DNA of 64,000 nucleotides from the NCBI GenBank assembly GCA_949358305.1, contig OX442323.1, forward strand, positions 9,424,001 to 9,488,000, in the 5' to 3' direction. Every line of letters starts with the position of its first letter. Within the stretch, counting starts at the first letter, position 1. The translations under genes and the position numbers were made by a program. The notes below the pieces were generated by a model, which was not told where the DNA came from, did not search any database, and saw only the letters and a list, made by a program, of their open reading frames with translations. Shown here in pieces: positions 25,963-41,907 of this stretch. Source of the stretch: Strigamia acuminata. Its lineage: Eukaryota > Arthropoda > Chilopoda > Geophilomorpha > Linotaeniidae.

Positions 25963-28900
25963 ATGGCCTGTGGTGGTGGAAACCCGAATAAAGTTGGCCA
26001 ACCGAGTTGGTTGAATTCCGGCACGATTCAGTGGAATTTGAGGCGAGAGGCCGAGGCCGACGAATGGAATACTTCTGGACACAACATTTCGAATAATTTA
26101 GTACGTAATTTAGGGGAATAAATTGTAGAATGGAATTGAAATTGTTGTATTTGATGTCGCGTAGACCCAAAGGAAGATTCCCGAGAATAATAACAAGAAT
26201 AAGAGGAAGAGTAACTCGTCCAAAAATTCGGTGCGAGTCGTTGAACCTGCGGACGCGGTCGATGAATTCGTAAATTGTGATTTTGCTGCCGCTGCCGCTG
26301 CTGGCAATCAAGCCGCTGGTGCCAGTTATCCTAGGACTAAATTTACTATGCAGAACGGCATCAATGGATCCCGTAAAAAGAGAGCGACGGCTCACGAGGT
26401 GTTGTCGAATTTATTTATTTATTTGGTTTGGGAGATTAATTTTGTTTTGTTTTGTTTTGTGATGTTTAGCCGAATGGTGAAGGCGATAAGAGTTGTAGAT
26501 CTCAAACTAAGGTTCCGTGGGCGGATTTAAACGATCAGAGAAGTTGTATGAAGAATGTGAGTAACGAGATAAACGAAGTAAGCGATTTGGTCGAAGTTTT
26601 GAAACGATTTTTTGAGCGGAATGAAATGAATTTGTAGCCAAATGCCAATCACATTTTGGAACGGCTGATGGAGGTTCGAGATTGCATGTCGCAGGTGGCG
26701 TTCATGATCGAAATGTTACAAAAATCCGGCGACCACGTGAGTATTTGACGTTGGCAAAAGGTTGAGTTTTTGTTCCCGTTGATTTCGTAGCGCGTGTTGG
26801 AGCAATTGACGAAACTGCAGAAGAAATACGTGGATTTGCAGGACGGGGAACAGCAGTTTGTCAAGATGTTGGACCGAGTGTCGGTAAAGATTTTGTAAAG
26901 ATTGTTCGTCGAGGCGCTCATAACAAATGAAACTTTGTTTGTTTGTATGTTTGTTTGTTTGTTTGTTTTCTAGAAATGTAAAAAAGGAGAAATGGTAAAA
27001 TTCTCCAAACTGTTGAATCACTTAGAAAGTGAAGAGAATGAATGTCTGAATGAATTGCAGCAGACTTTGGTAATGCTTTAACGAACCCTGCCGACTAATT
27101 GCAAATCACTAATTTAAACTTTTTAACTTTTTGCTTCGTTTTGCTCGTTCAGGAGCTGCAAAATATGCCGATCCGCTCCTCGCTCGACGGCAAATCGCAG
27201 TCGAGTTTGGACGACTCTGACGATTCGGACGAAGACGAGGAGGAAGAGGAAGACGAAGACGAAGACGAAGACGAAGATGAATTTGTAGACGAACACGTGT
27301 CGGCGCAGCATTTAAATCACGACGTTAGACGGACGAAGATTATCTCGGAGGTGATTTTAATGACTGACGATTTTTTTTCTAATTTGTGCGTAGGAGAATA
27401 ATATGCAAAACACGGAACTGTTTGAAGATGTGAAGAAAAATAAATTGCTTAAAAAAGTGGCTCAGTCGCAGGAAAAGGTTGATTGGTCGCTCGAAGCGTT
27501 GTCGACATTGTTTCGATTGATATTTATTTGTCTTATCAGTTGAAAGCGTTGCAGGACCAGCAAGTGAGTTTAATTTCCCTTCAACGCAAAGCCGAGAATC
27601 AGCTGGCACAAGCTAAAGCGATGAGACACGTGGCGCACCCGCAGTTGGACGTGTCGACGCCCGTGGAAATGGAAACGGCCGCCGCGCTCGGTCTCCAAGA
27701 CGATCTCGAAAGTCTGCAAGGCCGATTGAATGCGTTGAAGGATCTCTACGACAACAGGCAACGCGTCAGTCATTTCTTGCGATGTTGATGATGAAATGTG
27801 GTTTGATTTGATCGTGATTTGTTGTTTAGGCCGAATCGATGGGGAAGATCGCCGAGCCCGAATTGAAGATGGACGAGGTGGATTTGATGACTGAGATGCA
27901 GAGGCAGGAATTGCAAAACAAATTGCAAGATTTGCAGGAGAAGAAACGCTACATGGACAACTTGCTCCACGAGTTGAAAACGTTGCAAAATTTCCAGACG
28001 GGGGAGGTGATCAACAACGGTGAGATGAGAATATTTATGTATTAAACGAAGTGTTAAACGAACGGTTTTGACAGAAATGTTTTCGGATCGAATCAAGGAA
28101 GGAGTGGGTGCGACGGCCGCGGCCAAACAAACGATGGAGACCGCTCAAGACGTCTTGCAATTGATTAATCCGGACGAAAAAATGACGTAGATTTTAATAT
28201 TTTTTTAAATTAATTAATTAATTAATTTTTTTTTGTCGTAGAAAACTGAAGGAAATGAAGATTCGACTGAAACAGTTGCAAGAACAGCTGGCCGTTTACA
28301 AACTCGAGCCGAGTGAAATGGAAGATTGTTTCGATCATTCGACTTCGAACATTCCTTCGAGTTCAAAAAAGGAGCAACTGAGGTACAAATAGTGATTTGT
28401 ATTTGTTTTGTTGTATTTGTATTGATTGGTTGGTTGATTCAGGAACCAGACTGCGAGTCGAGGTGTGAATAAGAGGCCGCATAAGAAAGAGAACGTGAAC
28501 GAATTAAAGATGGACAACAGACAGGGAGGAGATGCCGACGAGGTTGTGGAGAACGAACAGGAAATGCAGTCGCAGTTTCGCAAGTTGCAAGTGGCGAAAG
28601 AGAAGTTGTGTAAAATGCAGGACCTGTTGAGCGCTTTGAAGGATAAAAAGCAGATGTCGGACGACAAAATTGGCATCGTGCACAAGTTGCTGCTGGAAAG
28701 TTTGGACAAGGACGACGAGCGCTCGTCCAGTTTCACGAGTCAAGCGGTTTCGTGCGACCAGTTGCGTGACAACGTGACGGAAAACGCGGAGGAACATTTG
28801 CCCAAGGAACGAAGAAGGTTTGAAAATGATTGATTTTTTTTTTTTTTTTCTTCTATTTTTTGTATTATTCATTTTTCTAGACGCAGCGGTTTCGTTTTGA

Positions 28901-31900
28901 CTCCTCAAGAGCAGCAATTGAACATCGAGCAGTTGTTGGAAGAAAGCCATCGGCTGTTGGATGTGCAGGAGCAATTCAACATGAACCAGACGCATCCGAA
29001 CAACATCGACGTTTCGTTGCCCTCGAGTAAATCGTTCGAGCAGATTCGCGAGTTCCCTCAGACGAGGCGAAAACACAACGAGGAGAAGGAACGACGCAAC
29101 GAGCAGCGCGCCAAGAAGAAGAATTCGACGCAGGCGCAGGCGCAGGCCCATGCGCAGGCCCATGCGCAGGCCCATGCGCAGGCCCATGCGCAGGCGGATT
29201 CGAGCAGCGGCGAACTGGTGACGTCGAACCAGGAGATTTGGTCGGAAGTGCGCCAGCAGTTCATCCTCAAGGAGGAACTTCGGCAGAAGAAACGCGAGTT
29301 GGAGGAACTGATGAAGAAAGACAAAGGGAAAATCAACTCGCGCAACCAGGACAACATGAGCGACAACGTGTCGTACTCGAACAAGTCGGACGCGCTCGGT
29401 CTCAGCTACATCGGCACGGAGGGCACGACGGTGGCCACGTGGGGCGGATCCACGCAGGGCAACCTGGACGAGGACCAGGAGGATCGCGACGACCGCATCA
29501 GTCGCGAAGAAGTGGAGGAGAACGAGGCGTACTCGAGAACGAGCGAGGACGTGGCGATGCGCTCCCTGGCGCGCGCCAAGGACCGTTCGGCGTCGCAGGT
29601 GGACGCGCCCGAGCCCAGCTCCGCGCCCGACAAATCCGTGTCTTTGAACGTGACCGCCGCGACCAAGGGATCCGTCGAGTTGAAAGGTTCACGAGTTTGT
29701 TGGTCGAATGTCAATTTGGGTTTGAACGTGTCTATTTCTATTTCTACGGCAGATACGCGCAAAACGTGGGACAAGGTTCCGTTGACGAGAGATTCGGTGC
29801 GCAATTGGAACACGCGCTCGAATTTGCGGCGTCCGGAATGCCAAGTTCGTCATAAATAAAGAAGTGAATTTGTAAAGAAGTGGATTTGTAAATGGTTCGT
29901 TTCGTTCCAGCACGGCGACGAAGAAGGTGACGGAGACGGAGACGGAGTTGGAGTCGAACCGATGTTGCGGCCGGGGTTGCGGGCCGACGCGAATGCGCAG
30001 ATGAATTGGGCGCAGCAAACGTCGCACTTCATGCAGCACCTGGAGCAAACCAACTCGCTGCATCATTCCATTATTCGCGATCAGAACTCTCTCGCTGGAT
30101 TGCTGCAGCAAATGAATTCGTTTACGAGTAATTGAACAAATTCCAATTGGTGTTGCGTGGATTGGATGGATCATTTCATTTTCATTTGTTTCTGTTTGCA
30201 GATTCTCCGTCTGAACAGACCATGAGGCCCCAGTTGCCCGAAGTGATGCAGGTCGTGTCTCATCAGCTGCAGCATCAGCAGCAATTGGTCAATCTGCACC
30301 AGTGCCACCACCTGCTCTACTTGCAACAACTTTCCATGCAGCAAGTGCAGCGTCAATTGCAACAAGTAGTTTGAAATTTAAAATTTAAAATTTAAAAATA
30401 ATTATATTTTTCCAATTTAGTTGTTGCACGTTGACGGCGCGGAGGCGTCCGATCTTCCGAACAGCGAGCAACACCCTTTGATTCCTCCGTCCTGGTTCTC
30501 CGGCAACCAAATGGCGCAGAGTTCGGTCGGCGGAAGCGGCTCGGAGATGGCGAACAATTTGTTTTCGGCAAACTTCATCACTCCGGATCAGCAGATGCTC
30601 AACAACCAAGTCGCGCCCGGAATACGAACAAACAACTATTGGGATAATTTCAGAAGCTATTCCCGGCAAAATCTCTTCTCCGCGTCTTCGTGCAATAAAA
30701 GCGGCAGTAGGGATCCGCCAATTCACGACGCGCCGGTCTTTCGAAATCGTCGTCGCGCGCAGCAGGATTTGGCGGCACCGCCGGCACCGCCGCCCGAACA
30801 AGTTCATCGACAAGTGGGAACGGAAAACTCGGTGTTTCAGCCGATTTGTCCGACCAAGTGCAAATCGAAGAAAAAAGATAAAGTGAACGAAAATTGTCAT
30901 CAAGAAACTGGTAAACGCTTTTCATTCACTTTATTCGTGGTTAATTAAATGCTTTTTTCCACTTTAGATGGAAGTGGAATGTTCCGAGACGTGTCCGCGA
31001 CCGCGAAGAAGGAGTTTCAGAAATTTGGACTGAACATCGGGTCTGGTGCGAGCGCATACCCGGCTAATGCGGGCAGCGCCTCGTCCAGCGCCGTGTCTTT
31101 TGATTCCGCTTCCGCTTCCGCTTCCGCGCAAGAAGGGAACGCGAATGTTCGTGGTTCGCACGACCCCCGGTACGCTTTTTTGTTTATAAAAAATGAGGCT
31201 TGGATTTATTTAATTGAATTTTTATGTTTTTATGTTTTTTTTTTTTTTTTTAGAGAATCTGATGATGTTAACGAACGAAATTTATTCGACACGTTGAGAG
31301 AATCGATTTATTCTGAAGTGGCGATACTAATTTCGCAAAATGAAACGCGCCCTCATTTTCTCATTCGAATGTTCAGAGAATTGCAAAAACTCAACTCTGA
31401 TTACTTACGTCAAAACGCTCTGGTTTCGCTCTCCGAGTTGATTTCGCATTTAAGCGCGATCGAGCAGACGTCGCCCATGTCGCCGCTCGGTCGTCGAACG
31501 TGGACCGAACAGCCGAATTCGTTCGAGTTGGCTGCGAGCGAAAGCATCGGCACATCCGACGATGAAGAAATTCGAGTAAGAATTATGAAAATTTATTCAA
31601 ATACTGTAGGGTGGAAAATAAGGTGGAAAATAACATGTTCTAGACGCGACTCACAAAGATCGGCAAATCGTCGCAAAAAGGAGAGAAGAGCGGCAGTAGT
31701 AAGAGTACAAAGCTCAAATCGGCAGCTGGCCACTTCGATTACGCCGAAACGGTGGACAGTGCGGTCACCGTGACTTCGCCCTCTGTTTCCGGAGAGCAGC
31801 CCTACACCAGCAGCATCGCGGACTCTCACAAAGTTTGCTCTACTAAAATTAAATTAAATTAAATTAAATTGGATTTGAAATTAAAAGAATGATTGTTTAT

Positions 31901-33600
31901 TTTTAGGCGAAAGAAGTAAATCAACAATTGCCGAATTTGTTCAACAACTCTAGTCCTTTGGCTTCGATTACGAACCCGTCAATCTCGGAGGAGGCGTCGA
32001 ATTCGGGCCGCGAACAGGAAAGCGAGTTGAATACGTCGATGATTTCAGTAAATTTTTTATTTCCCATTGGATACTTGTATTGTTTTTCATATCAATTTTT
32101 GTTTTTCAAGTGCTCCGAACTGACTTCGAAGCAATTGGACGATAAAATACAAATAATTATGATGGAAGTGATACCGTTTCTCAAAGCTCACCTGGACGAT
32201 GTTTGCTCGGCGAAATTACTGTCGTGTTTACAACAACTCGTCATTTCGCTCGCCACTCAGCGAGATGTCGATGCCGAATTTACAAATTTACTTCGAAAAC
32301 GTCTCACGACTGCGTTGCAAGCGGCGCACGCCAAATACACGGGCAAAAAGTAGCCGATTTTTCAAACTGCTCCGTGAATGTTTGCTTGAAATGTGCATTT
32401 TTATCTTGCCAGGTTGCGGGAATGCGGCGAAAGTTTGCTCGTCGACACTTCGGAGGCCCTGGTCGCCGAATTGGCGTGCGCGCATCTTCTTCACAATGTC
32501 GACGGCGCGAGAACAAAAAATTATCGCACTATTTCGCAGGTAAAGAAGAATTGGCGCCATTTTGCGATTAGTGATCGACATTTATTTATTTATTTTTTCT
32601 TTTTTTTGTTTGCAGAATTTTTCAACTGCCGGCGCTAGTGGCGAAACCAAGAAAGAAAAAGTGTTTTGCAGTCGCGCGAATTTCTTGTCCAGTTTCGACG
32701 TGGAAGCGACTGATGCCGACGAATGTGTCGCGAATAAAATGGAAGAGGACGAATTGGGCCACGTACGAATGATGCTCATTTTCTCTCTCTCTCAAATGAT
32801 GTTGTAAAGCGTATTTTTCTTTTAAATTTTAGTCGCGAGACGACGCAATGGCCGCCAACTGTGATACTTTTGATAACGAAGACGCCAGCCGAGCTTCCAG
32901 CATGAACTCGTTTAAAGACACATTACCGGGTGAAACTGAACGGTAAAACCAAACTGCACGTGCATACCATTTTGTTTTATTTTATTTTATTGTTGTAATT
33001 GTTTAGACCGTCAAAAGTAAGCGAGGAAGAAGTGAGTGCGGAAGGCGTCGCGTCGCCGTACCAACACCAAGTGACGTTTAACGAACAAGACAACGAGATC
33101 GAAGATGGCGCCGAGGATAATTTGGATTTGGCCGAAGCCGATCAGCCGCAAAATTTTGTTTTGTTGGAGCGAATTGACGTTGAAAATGAGGAGCAACCGT
33201 TGATTGCCGACGCCACACGAGCGGAGGACGATCAAGTGCAAAATAACGTCGAGGTAGAGACAAATTAATTAATTAATTAATCACTTAAAGGAATGTAAAC
33301 GGATGTTTCAGGTGCGAGGGGCCGAAGGTGGAGTCGAACAAGGACTGGACGAAGTGCCAATTAAATTATTGCCTTTTATACAACGCGAGTTGAGCGCTCA
33401 GATTGCGGAGGAAGAGTCCGCTAATAATTTGATCGATGAAATCATCAACGAGTCCGTGGAATCCGAGTTGGCGGAAAACGTGTCACTTCGGCAACCAGGT
33501 GTGCATTTTAAATTTTAAAATTTCAATTTTCAATTGAACGTAAAAGTGCGGAATGTAGTTTTTTGATTTGTTGTTTTTCTTGTTTTTAGATCATCAATGA
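25963..33600 (+). CDS. PCM1: Pericentriolar material 1 (centriolar satellite scaffold)
   Basis: PCM1 is the coiled-coil scaffold of centriolar satellites, needed for centrosome and cilium protein delivery. More than 20 exons with short introns are read. The start MACGGGNP recalls human MATGGGPF. Coiled-coil exons carry ERLMEVRDCMSQVAFMIEM, KALQDQQVSLISLQRKAENQ and MQRQELQNKLQDLQEKKRYM. The family hallmark TEGTTVATWGGSTQGNLDED lies in the 28881-29690 exon. DTLRESIYSEVAILISQNET with RPHFLIRMFRELQKLNSDYL follows (31260-31420), then QLDDKIQIIMMEVIPFLKAH (32130-32200). The tail is acidic and ends RQPDHQ with TGA at 33598-33600. An acidic run (EDEEEEEDEDEDEDEDE) is encoded near 27230-27280. A 12-bp tandem repeat adds an Ala-Gln-Ala-His stretch at 29140-29187. 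AATAAA is at 33943. This is the largest gene in the window. Confidence 0.94.
29140..29187 (+). repeat. 12-bp coding tandem repeat in PCM1
   Basis: Four exact copies of GCGCAGGCCCAT, flanked by partial GCGCAG copies on both sides, encode repeated Ala-Gln-Ala-His. The repeat keeps the frame and sits between charged segments of the protein, so length variation would be tolerated. Confidence 0.9.
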
Positions 33601-36176
<2,576 letters not shown>

Positions 36177-36864
36177 AAAAAAATTATTTCTTTTGTTTTT
36201 TGTACTAATATTATGGCATTAAATTTTAACTGATTATTGGGATTGATACAAATCAAACTTTATTCGAGTTATTATGGTATGATGTAATTTTCATGCTCAA
36301 AAAAGCAGTCGCCATCTTTCGGATTTCGTCTGAACTTTGCAAGTTTGTTCAAAAAATCCTAGATGGCGTCAGCAATTTCGGTGCATTATTCCGAGTTATT
36401 CCAAACGACTTTCTTCTTTACGTATCACATGTACTAATATTGCTGCAATAAATGCAGAAGGATTGACCGCAATAAATCTAAATTCTATTCGAGTTATTAT
36501 TAGATGACGTAATTTTCATGTGAAAAACACAGTCGCCGTCTATCGGATTTCGTCTGAACTTTACAAGTTCGTCCAAAAATTACTAGATGGCGTTAGCGAA
36601 ATTGGTGCATTATTCCGAGTTATTCCAAATGACTTTCTTCTTTACGTATGACATATACTAATATTGCCGCAATAAAAACAAAAGGATTGACGGTAATAAA
36701 TATGAATTCTATTTGCGTTATTATTAGATGACGTAATTTTTATGTGATTTCGTCTGAACTTTACAAGTTCGTCCAAAAATTACTAGATGGCGTTAGCAGA
36801 TTCAGCGTGATGACGTCATACATTAATGGCGACCACCGTAGTTGTGGTTTAGTTAAATATCTAA
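36177..36864. other. Intergenic region between PABP and TRAPPC2, mostly tandem repeat
   Basis: Contains the PABP 3' UTR, a two-and-a-half copy tandem repeat (36266-36797) and the short TRAPPC2 promoter, with CAGCGTGATGACGTCATA (CRE-like) near 36808-36820. No coding exon is seen. Confidence 0.7.
36266..36797 (+). repeat. 225-bp tandem repeat, about 2.4 copies
   Basis: Copies start at 36266, 36491 and 36715 (periods 225 and 224). Each begins with a GAGTTATTAT-like stretch and carries ATGACGTAATTTT, CGTCTGAACTTT, CTAGATGGCGT and CCGAGTTATTCCAAA elements in the same order. The third copy is truncated and lacks 24 bp (AAAAACACAG...TATCGG) relative to the second. Copies differ at scattered bases, so the duplication is not very recent. 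Confidence 0.9.
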
Positions 36865-37492
36865 ATGGGAGGAAATTATTATTTTGTCATCGTAGGTCAT
36901 AACGACAACCCCTTATTTGAAATTGAAATATCGTCCATCAAATCAGAATCAAAGGTACTCGATAATTTCAGCAACTTTTGAACGATAAATAATTTATATT
37001 AAATAAAATTAAATATTGCAGAAAGATGATCATCGCCACTTGAGTCAGTTTATCGCACACGCGTCTTTGGATTTAATCGACGAACAAATGTGGTCCACGA
37101 GTTCCATGTACCTTAAAACCGTGGACAAATTCAACGAGTGGTTCGTGTCCGCATTCGTAACCGCTGGTCATATCCTTTACTAATTTAATTTTTATTTATA
37201 TGTTTATTTAATTTTCTTTAATTTTGCAACGCATTCGGTTCGTTATGCTTCACGACGATAAAAATGAAGACGGAATTCGCAATTTTTTCACAGAAATGTA
37301 CGAGATATTTATTAAGGTAAGTGTAAACGGCAGCTACATGTATGTACATACACTTTTATTTTCTACTTGAAAAAATCGTGCATTTCTTTGCAGCTTTCGA
37401 TGAATCCGTTTTACGCACCAAATAGTCAAATAAAATCGCCCGCTTTCGAGAAAAAAGTTCAAATATTCGGTAGAAAACATTTGCTGGGTTAA
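36865..37492 (+). CDS. TRAPPC2: TRAPP complex subunit 2 (sedlin)
   Basis: A small longin-fold subunit of the TRAPP vesicle-tethering complexes, acting in ER-Golgi traffic. Four exons (36865-36954, 37022-37169, 37231-37316, 37394-37492) give exactly 140 residues, the same as human. Signatures are [71 protein letters not shown] and [13 protein letters not shown], ending with GRKHLLG. The second intron has no GT or AG ends but has AT-AC ends. The plus-strand start ATGGGAGG is the only ATG giving the conserved N-terminus. Confidence 0.96.
37170..37230 (+). other. U12-type AT-AC intron in TRAPPC2
   Basis: The intron starts ATATCCTTTAC, a perfect match to the U12 AT-AC donor consensus ATATCCTTT, and ends GCAAC. 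A TTCTTTAAT tract ending about ten bases before the 3' end resembles the U12 branch-site consensus TTCCTTAAC. No GT-AG pair in this stretch can join the conserved FVTAG to RFVMLHD. The intron is 61 bp. Confidence 0.9.
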
Positions 37493-38190
37493 CTATTCGT
37501 TTCTCTACTGATATTTACATGTATTTATTTGAGTCATACAATTCAATGGCAAGTTAGCCCGTGTTGTGTACAAAAATATAAATTGTGATGTTAATTCTTA
37601 AACGAAACGAAATTAAATCGTCACGGAGAATTAGGCAATTGCTGTTTGTTTCTTCTTTGAATATATATGTACATGTATAAGGCAATCGTTTCTACAGCTA
37701 CACAGATCTTTAGTAATTAATCGTTAATAAACTATATACATCGACAACAAATCAACACTCCTAAACGTAGTACATGTAAAAAAGAGAACGCACTTTTTAC
37801 AGCTGCAAATGTTAAGGAAACAAAAATGTTAATAGAAAAAAAAACACGAATGAAAAGATCACTTCAAAAATAGATGCATTTTTAAATAAGATGGTCCGCT
37901 ATTTCGTAAATGACTGTAGACTGTTTTTCTTTCTTTCTTTCTTTTAAGTTTGATATATGTGAAAATATTTGTCAAGTATGGTATCATATCATATTTTCTA
38001 AGTATTTTCTCATTGAATTGTAGAGTGCAGTGTGCCGAGCCGACCACTAAGGTAACTAGGTTCGATTAGGCCAGACAGTTATGGCGGTGTAACCTGAGGA
38101 ATTTCATTTAAAATCTACAAAAATAGACTTTTCACATTCCCATTTCCATTTCCGACGCGATCATTTCTCTTTACACGTCGCTCTCTCTCT
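37493..38190. other. Convergent 3' regions of TRAPPC2 and CHIC2
   Basis: About 700 bp between two stop codons of convergent genes. It is AT-rich, with TACATGTA elements (near 37665-37675 and 37770), a CTTT microsatellite near 37927-37945 and a CTCTCTCT tract near 38180. No coding potential is seen. Confidence 0.6.
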
Positions 38191-39050
<860 letters not shown>

Positions 39051-39726
39051 TTTCACTCTGCATGCGACCTAGCGGTTCACGCTTTGGCCGCTTATTGGCG
39101 CTGCTCTTTTTGTTTTAAAATTCACACACATTTTAATTCATAAATTTCTTTTTTTTTCTTTTTATTTTTCTTTCTTTCTTTTTCTTTTTTTAAAAACGTG
39201 CATCGCTCGAGATGCGACGAGTAAAAAAGCTCACCAGGTGTCGCCACTCGCAATGTTTATTTTTATTTAATAACGTAATAGGAGTCCACATGAGAAGATC
39301 AAAACAGCGAGCGCTCCGATAAAAGGTTCGCGCACATCATTTGAAACCAACATTTTGTCATCAATTTTACGCATTCCACACCTCTTTCGAAGAGATTTTA
39401 AACTGACAACCAAAGTCGTGAGTCTTTTTCCCTTAAAAAAAATTAACACGTAGTTTTCGGGTTTTTTTTCGTTTTTTTGGTTTTTTGGCATATTTATTGC
39501 GCCATATTTGTTTTTGTTTCGCTTCCCGTGATGTGAAAGCGCCCAGTTCGTGCGGAACAGTGAATGCGCCACTCGATTAACACGCGAAATCTCCGTTTGA
39601 ATGCGAAATTTAAATATGAAAATCATGGCAACAAAAGCATGTTGTCAGCTGAGTCGGTTGCAGTCCGGATAACGCACATTTTATTCAATTGGCAGATAAC
39701 GAGAGAGCAGATCAAATCGATGCGCC
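39051..39726. other. Divergent promoter region between CHIC2 and FAXDC2
   Basis: About 675 bp with a CTTTCTTT-rich low-complexity run near 39145-39195 and T-rich tracts near 39460-39490. Both genes start outward from it. No exon is recognised. A few open frames on either strand are short and unconserved in appearance. Confidence 0.5.
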
Positions 39727-41058
39727 ATGAAGTGCGATTCGACTCGCGAGAACAAAAACAATAGCAACGACAAGTCGCAACTATGGTCGACGCTCAGGAG
39801 CACCTTGTTCGTCGTGGGAACGGCCGTCATCATCTTCGCGGCAGCTTGCAACACAATTACATGGTTTGTTTTTGTTTTTGTTTTTGTTTCTGTTTCTGTT
39901 TGTTTGTTTGTTGTTTGTGCAACAATGAGGTGTTGATTCGACGATGGCTTTTTTGTTTAGGCATCTGCAACGATTTTGGGGCGCTTCTGGCGACTTCTGG
40001 CAACGACAGTGGGACAAAGTTTATTATGCGTTTGGGGGCGATGAATTTTATATTTTTGTTATTGGAACGACTGTCCTCGCCGTTTCTATTTACTGGGGGA
40101 TTGGGATTATTTACACGGTGATGGACATGACGGGTCAACCGGCAGCTGTCATGAAGTACAGAATTCAACCTGACAAGACTGAACCCGTAAGTTGATCGTA
40201 ACTTTTTTAAAATACCCGGTAATTTTTAAAATAATTTTGTTTAATAGATTGATCGTAAACGTTTGATCAAAGTGATTTTGCACGTTGTCTTCAATCAATT
40301 ACTCGGTATACCTGTTACTGTGGCTGTGTATCACATGATGCAATTTCGGGGCTCCAATCAAGGCATCAAATTGCCCACTTTTCAGTGGGTTTTACTCGAG
40401 CTCGTCGTGTTCGTCATTTTTGAAGAAGTAGGATTTTATTATTTTCACAGGTATGAAAAAGTATCAAAAAATGTTGTATTTATCTATTTATCTATCTATC
40501 TATTATAAATGTTTATTTATTTAATTTTATCTAGATTGTTGCATCATCCTCGTGTGTACAAACACATCCACAAAAAACACCACGAGTGGATCTCTCCGAT
40601 AGCCATCACGGCTATTTACTGTCATCCGATCGAACACATTTTATCAAATCTGTTGCCGCCACTCATTGGACCGCTGGTGATGGGTTCCCACACGGCCACC
40701 TTTTGGCTGTGGTTCACGGTCGTCATTTTGTCCACGTTGAACGCGCACAGCGGATATCACTTTCCATTTTTCCCTTCACCCGAAGCGCACGACTTTCACC
40801 ATCTCAAGTAATCTAATCTAATCGAATGATTCAGCAACGAGATTATAGATGGCGTAATTAATATTTTTCCTCATCTTTATCTTTGTTTTAATCAGATTTA
40901 ATCAGAATTACGGAATGCTCGGCCTCCTGGATCGACTGCACGGCACCGACACTTTGTTTCGATCGAGCAAAGCGTACCATCGCCACATTATGCTCCTGAG
41001 CCTCGTCCCGATGCGCCAGTTGGTGCCGGACGAGCCGAAGGAGAAAGCGGCTTCGTAA
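39727..41058 (+). CDS. FAXDC2: Fatty acid hydroxylase domain-containing protein 2-like membrane enzyme
   Basis: A member of the sterol desaturase/fatty acid hydroxylase superfamily of ER di-iron oxygenases. Five exons (39727-39863, 39961-40186, 40248-40450, 40535-40807, 40896-41058) are read. Hydrophobic segments include LFVVGTAVIIFAAACNTITW and FVIGTTVLAVSIYWGIGIIY. The histidine clusters expected for iron binding are present: YYFHRLLHH, HIHKKHHEW, HPIEH and HDFHHLKFNQNYGMLG. The first start at 39727 precedes the first membrane segment. The substrate cannot be told from sequence. It is convergent with MED7, 195 bp between stops. AATAAA lies at about 41159. Confidence 0.9.
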
Positions 41059-41253
41059 ACTCGTAAAACTCACAGCTGGCGTCTATTTATTCTCTCTCGT
41101 GTATTCAGTTTCGGCTGAATATTGTGCACCTAGTCGTCTTCCTGGCGCGTAAAATTCAAATAAAAACAACAAAGTGAGTGAAATTGAAAAATGCTTTGAC
41201 CTTTGAATATAAAAACAATGTAAATGAAATTTAATGGCTATTAAAAGTGCAGT

Positions 41254-41907
41254 CTACAACGCGTCTACAATGTCGCACATTAGTTTGTCGAGTCCGTCGC
41301 ACGTCTCTTTGGCTTCTTGAGCGCCGTTCGTTTCCGAGGAATTGAACCCCTCGACGGGAACCAAGTATTTATTGTCCACGTCCAAGTTTTCGGGTAACAT
41401 GGTGAGAGCTTCTTTAAGTATTTCCATCACTTTGTCGAAATGTTTTTGAAATCTTTCGGCCGTTTCGAGTCTCTGGCGCTTCTGCACTTCCATCATGACG
41501 CGAAGAGTCTCGCGCGCTTGGTGCGGCCGGTATTCGTTGATCAAATGATGAATATGAATAAAGAGCAAGTTTAGGTCTTCGATTTTCTCCTCGCGTTTCG
41601 TCGTGTCCGGAGATTTGATGAGAATGTCCAGCAAATCCAAAAAGTTGACCAGAATCGAGTGGTTGAGTTTCTTCAATTCTCGTTTGTGGTCGAAGTTCTG
41701 AGGGTACAGGCGTTTGATTCCTTGCGATTCGAGCGGCCGGATGATCAAATCATCCGTGTTGAACTGCACTCCGAACATGGCGTAATTGTCGTGGATCGGC
41801 GGCGGTGGTCGGGGCGGTCGACCATGTTTCAGTCTTTCTTCGGCGAACAAATTCACGTACTGCACCGGCGGCAGCGGCAGGGAACTAACTTGCTGCGTCT
41901 CCGTCAT
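41254..41907 (-). CDS. MED7: Mediator complex subunit 7
   Basis: A middle-module subunit of Mediator, which bridges transcription factors and RNA polymerase II. A single coding exon of 217 residues (human about 233). It begins [19 protein letters not shown] and contains the family core [20 protein letters not shown], the [17 protein letters not shown] motif and the helical [20 protein letters not shown] region. [20 protein letters not shown] follows. TTTGCAG just upstream of the ATG (41917) suggests a 5' UTR intron. Its neighbours on either side face it tail to tail (FAXDC2) and head to head (Tec kinase). Confidence 0.97.
   Translation of the reverse strand: MTETQQVSSLPLPPVQYVNLFAEERLKHGRPPRPPPPIHDNYAMFGVQFNTDDLIIRPLESQGIKRLYPQNFDHKRELKKLNHSILVNFLDLLDILIKSPDTTKREEKIEDLNLLFIHIHHLINEYRPHQARETLRVMMEVQKRQRLETAERFQKHFDKVMEILKEALTMLPENLDVDNKYLVPVEGFNSSETNGAQEAKETCDGLDKLMCDIVDAL

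Noticed and set aside
26231-26530. A separate 99-codon gene
   Set aside because: It is an early PCM1 exon read through its following intron.
28504-29187. A 227-codon minus-strand frame with an MGLRMGLR repeat start
   Set aside because: Antisense reading of the PCM1 12-bp repeat and coiled-coil exons; leucine-rich only because the sense strand is Gln/Lys-rich.
36266-36797. CRISPR-like or satellite array
   Set aside because: Only about 2.4 copies of a 225-bp unit with no short repeat and spacer pattern, in an animal genome.
38051-38090. tRNA-like B box (AGGTTCGATTAGGCC)
   Set aside because: Does not match GGTTCGANTCC, and no A box or cloverleaf can be drawn around it.
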